Source: Cerrena zonata (lineage: Eukaryota; Basidiomycota; Agaricomycetes; Polyporales; Cerrenaceae). From it: 64,000 nucleotides of DNA. The stretch's first letter is position 1; every line of letters starts with the position of its first letter. This document shows, piece after piece, positions 54,301-64,000 of this stretch. The translations under genes were made by a program, and so were the position numbers. Where the stretch lies: positions 372,001 to 436,000 of the forward strand of contig JASBNA010000009.1 of the NCBI GenBank assembly GCA_038087015.1, read 5' to 3'. Under the pieces are notes generated by a model. It was not told the DNA's origin and did not search any database. It saw only the letters and a program-made list of their open reading frames with translations.

Positions 54301-55599
54301 GGTGGATTGGAGCTCCTTGACGTCGAACATGCTGATGATCTGCTCCATCGTGAACTATGTATAACAGCGGGCAATCCTTCCGACCTTGTCAACAGATTGC
54401 AGATATGCAAAGTGGAGCTTGAGGGAGAAGAGAGAATCATTATTGCGGCATCCACCCATGCTGGAGTCGTTTCATTATGGGACGGAAGAACTGCCGAATG
54501 CATTTACATTCTCGATGAACCCTTCGGCGATATTTCCAGCTTACGATTGGTACCCTCACCCACGGAGACCTGTGGGATTTGTGGGGAATTGCCATTCGAG
54601 AACTTTGTACTCGCGCTGTCGACTGGGCAACTCGTCCTCTTTTACCGTGCCTATCTGTCAAATCCAACTCGAAGGTGTTCGTGCGTACATAACCAGCCAA
54701 AGCCTCAACTACGAGCAAGTGTCCTTGGCCGACGATCTCGTAGTGGCAGTGCTGCATCTACTAGTGGTGTTATGACGCCAACCCACGGGTATTGCAGAAC
54801 TCGCAATCCAGTTGTTATTGCTCCTGCGACCCCAACTCAAGAGGAACCACCTATGTTCCCTATTTCCGCGCACGGGGTACATTCTCGCAGATCCTCCGAT
54901 AAGGAAATTCTCAGGCGTAATCTTGAGAATTTCGTTGCCTCCGATCAAGATGAGTCCGATCTACCCCTAGGTCCCCAAGATATCGCTGTACAAGCATCAT
55001 CGGCATTCCTATCATCCGATGCTCGATCTTCAGTATGGCAGAACCTTGTTGTCGTACGAATAGACGATACAACATGCGAACGAGGCGGCTGGGATGTGGT
55101 CGAGACTAGAGGAGGGTACTACAAGGTCGTTGGTATCCGAAGAAAGCCTCGACAACCATTTGCTAGACCCAAAGCACGTTCTTCTAAAACTTCCCCTCCA
55201 AAAGTACAACTTCGATCACAGGGACCGACAGGATTAACCCCGTCAGACTTGGAACGATGGGAGTTTTGGACTTTCAATCCATCTGATTCGAAGCTCGAAG
55301 CGTCTCTCCTGCAGTCACTGCGAGACCGCCCGTTGACTGTGCCATCTGTTAGAAGTAAAAATATCTTGGGCAGTGGCGGAGTGCCGCTCAGCCCGAGAAG
55401 ACGTGCGGGATGGGAGATGATACCACGTCTGCATTTCACCAGAGTGTCGCCTGTGACTGGCGGAAAGCTCCATTGCTTGGCGGGATTTGGAAACACCGTT
55501 GTCTCATTCAACTTCGATGGTCACCTATCGTTATCTGTACCAGTATGGAACAAAATTACGCAACCTCCTGATCGACCAAGAGAAACCTCCCACCATTGA
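51335..55599 (+). CDS. SCAP/Scp1-like sterol sensor, frame shifts at junction
   Basis: SREBP cleavage-activating protein-like: a sterol-sensing domain plus WD40 repeats, acting in the ER/Golgi control of ergosterol synthesis and hypoxia responses. ATG 51335 (MLTIPQSALQRVRFIGHRWF) joins across the intron 51409-51464 to ATHQIRLILISAVVITSLLF, the usual N-terminal helix. A 53-nt intron at 52225-52277 restores the frame into the sterol-sensing domain (RMDKVHSRLGLAFTGIVEIF, then VENMFSL). After KIVVVPMIFTIIALYGLLLY the frame changes twice near 53610 and 53690, after which PRAFPTDIDLVASSEDG and the WD40 part (NELVLWRKDRGYVS, VSLWDGRTAECIYILDEPFG) run open to 55599. The WD40 half contains Ser-rich and basic insertions. 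The junction may be a pair of indels (see findings). Confidence 0.82.
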
Positions 55600-56302
55600 T
55601 TCCCATTTCCTATCTCACCGGTGTATGGTCAACCAACTTGCACTTCCGTTCCTTTGGAAACCACCTATGCTTTCGATCAATGTTATTTATCTGTGTACCT
55701 ATCTCTGTTCTCATTTTGTACAGTATCTATTTATTCCTCCCCATCGTACATCCTGTATAATATCATCATCCATGTAGACGCTATAGAACATGGTTTTCTT
55801 TCTCCTTATTTGCTGTTATTACTCGGAGGAATGAGATTTGCATCATGAAATGATATGTGACCTCAGAAATGGACTATCCAAAGTCCCATTGCATATTGCA
55901 CCTTACCCGATTCAGTAAGAATTCGGACTTTTTGACAGATGCCAACAAAACAGAGTCACTGCAATGATCTCACGGGCACTTTGCTTGGCAGTTTGAACTA
56001 CATTTGTTCAACTCGCCCTTGTTGTAAAATGATTAACGCACCACTTGCGTCGGAACACTTTTCATCTTTTGGTATGTAACATTCTTTACATGGGCCCCAG
56101 GGTCCGTAGTATAGCCGTGTGGCAGAAGCGAATCATAGAACTTAGACCAATTCGAGTGTTCAAGCCCCGCTTCATATCGTCGTAGAGACCGACTGACAAT
56201 TCGGAGTCGGTTGCATCTCTCCGTTGACACACATGATGCCACAGAGTTTATGGTATAAAGGCTAACCACGCATCGGTCTGATGTATCAACGAAACTTTGG
56301 CC
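55600..56302. other. intergenic, no gene recognised
   Basis: About 0.7 kb between the SCAP-like gene and DUF6534 gene B, with the promoter of the latter. No motif-bearing frame is seen. Confidence 0.5.
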
Positions 56303-58268
56303 ATGGCCTCAGTCCCTATCCCTGCGGTCTCGCCTTTTCTAACCCCAATTATCCAATCAATCACATGCGGAGGGATGTAGGTCTCTTCTAGTTCCAAGTT
56401 TTCGTTGACATCATTGACAGTTGACCCTACACAGACTATATGGCACCTCTTTATTGCAGGTATACTATTACATGATCAACTGTGATCAGGATCCTACGTG
56501 GACGAAAGTCTTCGTTGCCCTAGTATTGTGAGGCCTTGGATCAAAACCCGACCGTACGACCAATAGCATAACTGAACCTCTATTAGTACTGTGGAAACGG
56601 CTTGTACAGCACTCTCATTTTGCGCCCTCAACAACTATGCGATCAACTCGATAGAGAACCCGCTTGCACTTCTCAAGCTTGACTGGTTAATGATTTACAC
56701 CTCCTTGCTTTCCAATCCGCTGATATTTCTATGACAGGACTATTTGTGTGAGCACACAGAAATTTGGATTACGCTGCAATGCACTGACAGTTATGCAATG
56801 TGAAGGCAACGCCTGTGTCTATTGTAAGTCCCTACGTGTATCGGCGCAAACACTCTGTTACTTACGATTCGCGACTCGGATCTAGAACTTGGTTCAAGTA
56901 ATGGTTTCAAGGTGGCCGAGAAATCCACAACTTCATGAGCTGGCACTGATATATTTGAATTCAGTTATTACATCAGTCGGATGTGGTTGTGTATGTCGTT
57001 CGCACTTATACTGAAACGGCTTGCTGACAAGGTATCTCAGATACCAAAAACAGGTTTTTGACAATTGTGGCTGTAATTCATTTTCGTCCATATTTTTGTT
57101 GTATAAACTGAATATTGCCCTAGATATTGCTTGTAATGACTAGAGCGGGTACGTATTACCAATGAGCTGGCAGGAATTGATCGACTCATGGTTTCTAGCT
57201 GGCTTCGCTTGTAAGTTTCCAACTTTACTTCCACGTATATTCAGCTCAATATCTCATTCTGCAGATGCGCAACGTGGAATGTATGTAATTTCTTTGGCCT
57301 TATGGTATACCGCTAATTTTCTCTTTTTGTGCGATGTCTATACTATACTAAAGATGTACGGCAAAGACGTGGTTTGAAATCCGTGGAGACCACACAACCA
57401 GAGTGCGCGACAAAATTCAGCATATATGGCAGCCACCCTAATCTTTTATAGATTCCAACCATAATTGCAATGGCGTCGGGCCCGATTGCGGATGGGATAT
57501 CAGCTCTAACTGTAGCCATGTCTTTGTATCACTCATCACCACACGTCAAGATCAGGAGGTGAGAAGATTTCTCAACTCGTTTCAATGCTCAGTCCCTCAC
57601 CTAGTAAATTCTATAGGATGAGACACGTCGTTACTTGGCTACTAGTGATGACGGTAAACACCGGCTTCATCTTGGTGTGCGTCGCGATATCACCATCTAC
57701 TGATCTAATCATTGACATATTAACGGGACAATAGTGCTGTTGGCTTGTGCACCTTGATAGTGGTACGTTGACATTTTTAGTTGAAAGACGATAACTGAAA
57801 TTACTCTGTAAAGTTCTTAACGATGTCGCAGAGTATTGCTTGGGCAGGGTTACTTCTCTTGAGTGGGAAACGTGAGTGAAGCAGCCTTTGAATCCTTGAC
57901 AGATGCGCTAAATGGTTTGCAAGTGTACGCCAACTCACTTTTTGCTATGTGAGTCGCGCCAGTTACTATACAACAAGACAAACACGAAAACTGGAACACT
58001 TTTAGGTTGAACGGCCGACTGGTTCTGCGCACAAAGATTGTCGGACCCGTGTCGCTCGATCGCACGAGCGAAGTAATGCTATCGTCCGTTTACATGAGTG
58101 GCAATCCTATATCAAAAGTAGGTTCATGTCTAGGATATTAGATATATCTGGCTGAACGATTATTTCCAGTCGACCGTTATCGGGATGGAGAATGATACCA
58201 TAGGTCAGAACACTACGGTCAATATCTCCGCGTCTCGTGTTGTATATCCTTCTGACGTACGGCAATAA
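56303..58268 (+). CDS. DUF6534-type multi-pass membrane protein B
   Basis: Starts MASVPIPAVSPFLTPIIQSI and continues across many small exons. Exon 2 (from 56435) gives LYGTSLLQVYYYMINCDQDP and WTKVFVALVL; exon 3 ends PLALLKLDW at 56685. Micro-exons at 56738-56747 (10 nt), 56806-56823 (18 nt), 56886-56911 (26 nt, NLVQVMVSS) and 56965-56990 (26 nt, YYISRMWL) follow. Later exons read PTIIAMASGPIADGISALTV and MRHVVTWLLVMTVNTGFILV, then AVGLCTLIV and QSIAWAGLLLLSGK. The end reads LNGRLVLRTKIV and stops at TAA 58266-58268. All seven or so hydrophobic stretches of the DUF6534 family are present. It is a tandem neighbour of gene C with which it shares exon sizes. Function unknown. Confidence 0.75.
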
Positions 58269-58890
58269 ACTAGAACCGAGACTAAGCCGCCTCAGACTGT
58301 GTAGCAATGAATGGCATCAACAGTCATACCATTCCGAGATGAGCTGAGAAGTATCCGGATATCCTGTATATCGCTTACCGCATAATAAGGCTTGCTATCA
58401 ATCGTATGTATTAGTTCTCTTGATACGAGGAATCGAAACTAAGCGTCAAAGACGGACCGCATGTAAGCTATGCACTGACCCAAGGTTAGGACGTAACTAC
58501 AATCTACTGGTATATCGATGCAAGTCGCTCCTGCCCCAGTGGTTCCTTTATTGTGAGCTTAGGGATGGATTGCAAGACCTTCCAGGTTTCCCGAGTGACA
58601 GTTGCTGCCGGCCGCCACATATCTTCAGGTCGAACCTTGTAACATGTCGGAGTATCCACGATCGGTGTCTTGGTACACCACGACCATGATAGACAAAACT
58701 AGGCTATGAAAGTCGCAGTGTGCTCCTTTTTTTGGATCCGAATCCGCCGCCTGGACCCCGACTATCATCGTCGCAGAGGGTGCTCCGGCTGTTTGTTGAT
58801 ATATCTTGAAATGCGCGTCAAGGACTATCCATATATGTCGTGGAATGAATCCTATATAACATCCAAAGTCCGGAATACGTCTTACACACA
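58269..58890. other. intergenic between tandem DUF6534 genes
   Basis: A 620-bp spacer that must hold the promoter of gene C. Only short frames are seen. Confidence 0.5.
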
Positions 58891-60851
58891 ATGGCGAATT
58901 CCCTTCCGAGCCCTTCGATAGCATATTTCCTTGGTCCGTTCCTTCAATCTATAGCTATTGGCGCGATGTAAGTATCTCAACTTTGGACTTCAATAATCCA
59001 ACAGCTAATGAGGACTTCGGCACAGATTCTATGGCACTTCCTTGCTACAAGGGTACTACTATCTAATCAACTGTGATCGGGATCCAGCCTGGACGAAGTT
59101 GCTCGTTGCGTTCATTTTGTGAATAATCTCGTTGGTTCAAGCTCTCGGTGACTAATATTTCATAATCTAGCCTTATAGAAACTGCCTGTACGATTGTTTC
59201 ATTCATTGGTCTCAATACCTACACAATCGGGGTCATGGAAGACCCGTTATCACTTTTGGAAATAGATTGGTGAGTCTTTCGTCTAAGGTTTTACAGCAAA
59301 TTCTTAATCACGTCTCGTTCAGGACCATCTGCGTGAGTTATCGTAATCATCCTGTCAGATGTACTCACGAGGGGGAAAAATGCAAGGCAACACCAGTTCT
59401 CATCGTACGTCATGTTAAGGACGATCATGCGAATCAGAATATCTAATACCTAGGTTCTCCTCAGAACATCGTGCAAATATTGGTTACGAGGTAATCTTTG
59501 CATTTTTGTTCCCGAATATCAGATTTATAGATATCTCACACAGTTTTTACATTGGCCGAATGTGGACATGTTCGTGTTTTTGCCATTGACCGTAGCTCGA
59601 CTAGGCAGATTCACACAATATTCAGACACCGGATATACATTCCTGACGATATCAGGCGTACGTTGGTGTATCTCCGAGTCGTCGACTAATGATGAATCTT
59701 ACAATCTCACCCCCTCCCAGGTAGCTCTCATTGCGACTAGAACAGGTATGCGTCAATCTTTTTTGACAGCTATTATTAAGATTCACAAATGCCCCAGCCT
59801 CATATGCATGTACGTGTCTACCACAGACTGCTAAACAAGTAAATAACGGGGTCTATCGCTAGTTGCACAGCACCGAATGTACACACGGGTTTTTCTATTT
59901 TTACTCACTGTTCTCGAACTTACGTGCACTGGCAGATGTACAACAGGAACTTGGATCGCACTGCAAAATGACCATCAAGCCAAGGTATGATGTATACTTG
60001 TAGATGAGAGCCTTCTATTCAAAAGCCCCAAGGTTGCAACTATAGTTGCAATGATAACCGCCCCAATTGCGGATGCGATCGCGGCCCTTTCCGTAGCTAT
60101 ATCTTTGTATCGTTCTCTTCCGAAAATTCAGAGGTACGTTAGGGTCAATTAGTTTTGGGATCATATATACATATATATTCTCGCAGAATGAGACATATCA
60201 TTACCTGGTTATTGGTCATGACCATAAACACTGGTCTCATTTTAGTGTGAGTCCTATGCTTCTATCGTCCCTATTTCCTGACAATAACATATCAGAGCGG
60301 TTGGCATATGTACGTTGGTAATGGTAAGCTATTTTTTTAAACCAAATGCTATGAATACATTTATGACTCTTTTTCAAGTTTCTGAAGAGGACTCAAAGTA
60401 TTACATGGGGTGGCGTCCTCGTGCTCAGCGGGAAACGTGAGTATCACGTTTGTCGATTTCGATTTATGACTCAATATCGCCATAGTATACGCCAATTCGC
60501 TCCTCGCCATGTGGGTATCGAGATTTGAGAGATGAAATGGGACTTATAATGTCTTTCAGGCTAAACGGTCGACTTGCACTTCGCTCAAGGTTAGATTGTT
60601 CGGTCGTTCATCCCAACGACTTGATGCTACCATCAGTCTCAAGAGCTCAATATGCGAATCCAAATGTATGTCAAACATGCATATAATATTCACGTACTAA
60701 ACCGCTTGATTGTATAGCCGGTTCATGTTCATATCTCTCGGGATGTATCTCATACGGATGTCATCAATATCCAGGTCGAGCCGGTAAGTAATCGCTGCAT
60801 TGTATTTCACAATATAATTTGGCTGTCACTCATATGTCCGCCACACAGTAG
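58891..60851 (+). CDS. DUF6534-type multi-pass membrane protein C
   Basis: Starts MANSLPSPSIAYFLGPFLQS. Exon 2 (59026-59118) gives FYGTSLLQGYYYLINCDRDP and WTKLLVAFIL; exon 3 ends PLSLLEIDW. Micro-exons at 59323-59332 (10 nt), 59387-59404 (18 nt, ATPVLI), 59465-59490 (26 nt, NIVQILVTR) and 59544-59569 (26 nt, FYIGRMWT) match those of genes A and B. Later exons read TIVAMITAPIADAIAALSV, MRHIITWLLVMTINTGLILV and LVMFLK-like segments, then LNGRLALRSR. The last exon carries VHVHISRDVSHTDVINIQ, with TAG at 60849-60851 directly after an intron. It is a likely tandem duplicate of gene B. Role unknown; family members are assumed to sit in a cell membrane. Confidence 0.75.
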
Positions 60852-60995
60852 AGTCAGGTCAATCTCAATACTCCAGAGGGCAGTGTAGCTTGATGAGTGC
60901 GGCGTGGGGATATAAAGAACTGGTGGAGTATTGATATAAGGGTTAATCCAAGGTCTCGAACTAAACTATTACTTACGCGAGGATAACAATGGTAT

Positions 60996-62473
60996 TCAAT
61001 CTTGTAGCGCAATTTCCAAGGAAGCCTTCAAAGTATCGAAGAAATTATTCTTCCTTGTCTCGACAGGTTGCCACCCAAATTTCGTGAGGCGGTCCGATTC
61101 AACCCAGTTGTTGGCTCCAAATGTATGCCACCCATCCGAGTATACCCCACGCGACACTGCACATTAGTGAGAAGATGAAAGGTTTCGACTAAAAGTCGTA
61201 AGACATACAGTTTCCTGCCGTAAAGGATTGAATGAAATCATCGGAGTATGGTCGAGTACCTGCTTGAGATACAACCCCTTTACTGTATAGGTACTATCAT
61301 AGATACATCAGTAGAATATCTTGAAAAGTGGTTGACTACTTACATCTCCCGTCGCAGACGTAATGTCGAGCCAAGACGGCCGTATCTCGTTACACCCAAC
61401 AAAATCTATGAGGCGATGCTTCAGCCACAATCTGTAGGCGAAATAATAACTTCAGACGTACAGAGGCCTTCGGAGCCTACATCCGCTCGATCGTCAAGTA
61501 AGGCTTTTAATACTGTCATGATAGCCGTTGCAACATCTTTGACGTGAATTATGCTCATAGTATTCAAGCCACGACCCCACATCCCAACATGGCCTGTGTT
61601 TTTGGCAAAATGCAATAAGAGCCGTGCCCACGTAGGCTTCTTTTGTATACCTTCGATGACATATATCCCAATTACTACCATTAAGAAGTCAGAACTTTGT
61701 TAAAAGCCTACCATCACCCAAGCCGTATATCTAATGGGAGCGGAAGTCAGTAGGTTGAGGTGAATGCAGAAATTGATAGAACGTACGAATCCAGGGAAAA
61801 GTATAGCAGTCCTGACGTGATGCTCTTTGGATATTCCTGCTTTCACAATCTAGCTAATCTAAGTATTTTCCACCAACGTGATTGAAATTGTGCTTACTGG
61901 TATATCAATTTGCAAGTGAGGATTTTCTGCTGGGAGCCTGGCAACGTATGATTTTAGGCAACAATGAGAAATTAATGAGATACAAACGAGTCGAGATCTA
62001 GGTCAAGATCGGAGTAAACTTTAGGGGTCACTAGAGGCTCTCCGCGTGCGTTATCGCTTAAGATTCCGGTGCCAGAGATATGCAATAGTGTAGGTGGCTC
62101 CTTTGGGTTATCCATAGAACGTTTCGATAAACCGGATAAAATAGCTAAAAATGTGACAAAGTAAGGGCAATGTCAATTTGTGCAGATAAAGCAAAGGGCA
62201 ACCTTGACAACAAGAAATGTGATCGCAGCTCGCAATATTGATTACAATGTCGGCTTTACGAGCTTGCTCCTCAATCAGTTCGGTATCATCAAGGCTCCCT
62301 TCAATGATAATCAAATTCGGGTGAGTCTGCTGAAGCCAAGTCTCTCTATCTTTAGTTGGAGAGCGCACTAGGGCACGAACAGACAGATTAGACAGTGTTT
62401 GGCCAAGAAATACCAGAAATTGAGAGCCAACGTAGCCAGTTGCTCCAAGTAGGAATATTACAGGGTCATTCAT
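60996..62473 (-). CDS. NAD(P)-binding epimerase/reductase-like protein
   Basis: A Rossmann-fold NmrA/extended-SDR-like protein. It starts MNDPVIFLLGATGYVGSQFL with the GxxGxxG nucleotide motif, then SVRALVRSPTKDRETWLQ and the acidic IIIEGSLDDTELIEEQA. Spliced exons give KADIVINIASCDHIS and SILSGLSKRSMDNPKEPP, LLHISGTGILSDNARGE, RTAILFPGFIYGLGDGIQKK, and INVKDVATAI-type region MSIIHVKDVATAIMTVL. A 56-nt intron (donor GTACGT) links EGLY to FVGCNEIRPSW; later exons read GTRPYSDDFIQSFTAGN and end NFFDTLKASLEIALQD with TGA at 60996-60998. About ten exons of 13 to 170 nt. The family includes regulators and small-molecule reductases; the substrate is unknown. Confidence 0.8.
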
Positions 62474-64000
62474 AGCTGTGAATAGGGATGTGGGCGGAGA
62501 TCCCTCACCTTATGGAAACGCGATTACACCACCCGCATATATGTAGTCATGTTAATAAGACGTCAGCTGGTCTGGAGCATATCATAAGATGCAAGGCAAA
62601 CCGCATGTCCAACTAGTATCTTGGTGGGAAGGACTATTTCCACAAGGAGATAGTCATAAAACTGTCCAAGTTTGAATGGAATCTTCCGACTAGATGTAGT
62701 AAGTCGGAAGCTGTCGGAATAAGTTGTGTGCACCGGGAGAATATTGTTGATCCCAAGTAATACTTGACGGCGTGGTGTAGGCCTACCTTACGAGAGGTAT
62801 TCATAAATTGAGTGAGAAGAGGAACTGAGTTAGCCTTGTACGTGTCAGCGATTCTACGAGGAGGGTTATCACAATTACTTTCTGGCATCTTGTCATCCCA
62901 TGACAAACATCGTACAACAATAGTATAGCCACGGTAGACGCCATCATTCTTTACCGTCGTCGTTACCGTCGTCGTCACCGCATGCGATGTTAAACGTCCG
63001 CGTCAGCCTTCAAGCTTCAAAGCTAACTTAACGTTGATTATCGAGCGACTTCAGTTTTCGACTACTATATGTATGTATACTAATGTCACGTTGATAGCCA
63101 GTGAGTCATCATGAATAGTACAATATACTGAATTCCATACCTCTCTCATCGTGCACTGCTGGCAGGAAGTTATCTAATGACCTATCGGCTGCTTGCACAG
63201 CGTACGAACACTAGCAGCCTGAGAAACTTCCGTTCTTTCTCATATTGGATGGGCATCGATGATCTAGTCAATCACTGGTTTCCCGCGACATCTCATCTTG
63301 CTACTTTCGTTAATCACTAGCACAACATATTCGGTCAACAGCCTGGGGCAACTTGGATTGTTCGTCTCGAAATGGGTTCAGACGTGAGATTACGCTCGGG
63401 GTGCTGGCGTCCCTTCCACACAGACCTTCTCAACATCTTGAAACATGTTCTTATGCAGACTTAGACTTCAATCTAATCTAGCCGAATAAGCAACATCCGA
63501 TTAAGGCACGGCAGGAGAAAGAGCGACTCCCTTCATCATCTTTTACAACCTATTCGATCGTATCAACCATTTATAGAAGCATGGAAGCGGTGTTATCATT
63601 TGAGATCTCAATGTTAGTTGGTCAGCTTCTTTCATGTCACGAATTAGTATATACTCGCTCACAGTCACCCTATTTACATGCTCTACCCCACCTGATTCTA
63701 ATGCTGATTTTGATATCTTGAGCTCTTCATTGTTTCCTGGGCATTCTTGATCACGCTCATCCATGAGCTCCTTGTCGGCTGTCCGGTATCAATCTATTAC
63801 GTACCGACATCTATCTTTGTTTCTTTCGTCATCTCGCACTATCAGACCCCTATATCCAGGATCAAGCAACATTGACGTCTCATATCATGAAATATCCTTC
63901 CATTCTTTCTGTATCATCGACGGCCAACTAGGGGATCAAGAATGGTTCAGGATACACAAGGTGGTATGTTATTTAACTATTATCTCAATTTTACCTGAAT
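62474..64000. other. terminal stretch, no gene recognised
   Basis: 1.5 kb to the window end, starting with the promoter of the reductase-like gene. A GTCGTC-type repeat lies at about 62950-62980. Minus-strand frames at 62634-62978 and 63543-63764 have no recognisable motifs and could be gene fragments continuing outside the window. Confidence 0.4.

Overview
The window looks like nuclear DNA of a basidiomycete fungus, most likely an Agaricomycete. Genes are dense on both strands and are cut by many short introns (about 42-80 nt, mostly GT-AG, with occasional GC-AG). Gene content includes families typical of mushrooms: F-box/leucine-rich proteins, DUF6534-type membrane proteins, a divergent protein kinase, Ser-rich GPI-anchored cupredoxin and class C ABC transporters. 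No rRNA, tRNA, CRISPR array or intact transposon was recognised. Gene identities come from reading motifs by eye and splicing the exons by hand; no search was run.

Layout. 0-10 kb: a MIF/tautomerase homologue (-), a GPI-anchored blue-copper-like protein (-), translation release factor eRF1 (-), the RNase P/MRP subunit Pop7/Rpp20 (+, divergent from eRF1) and a small nuclear-type acidic protein (+). 10-20 kb: a large unrecognised protein with a mitochondrial-looking N-terminus (-), two tandem paralogues with an unusual Zn2Cys6-like motif (-), an Orc6-like gene (-), the pyruvate dehydrogenase E3-binding protein (+) and the checkpoint-clamp subunit Rad1 (-). 20-33 kb: a long class C ABC transporter (+), a PI-PLC X-domain protein (+), an F-box gene broken by an in-frame stop (-) and a kinase-like gene (+). 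33-46 kb: two more F-box paralogues (- and +) flanking histone acetyltransferase Hat1 (-) and glutathione reductase (-). 46-63 kb: three DUF6534-type membrane proteins (one -, two + in tandem) surround a mitochondrial X-Pro aminopeptidase (-) and a divergent SCAP-like sterol sensor (+); an NAD(P)-binding reductase (-) closes the annotated part.

The window mixes housekeeping genes (translation termination, RNase P, origin/checkpoint, Hat1, PDH, glutathione redox, sterol sensing) with fast-evolving lineage-specific families. The most interesting signals are a run of tiny exons of 10, 18, 26 and 26 nt kept identical in size in all three DUF6534-type genes; an acid-free in-frame leader without AUG ahead of glutathione reductase; the half-swapped Cys6 motif in the tandem pair; and apparent one-base frameshifts in the ABC transporter and SCAP genes, which may be real decay or consensus errors.
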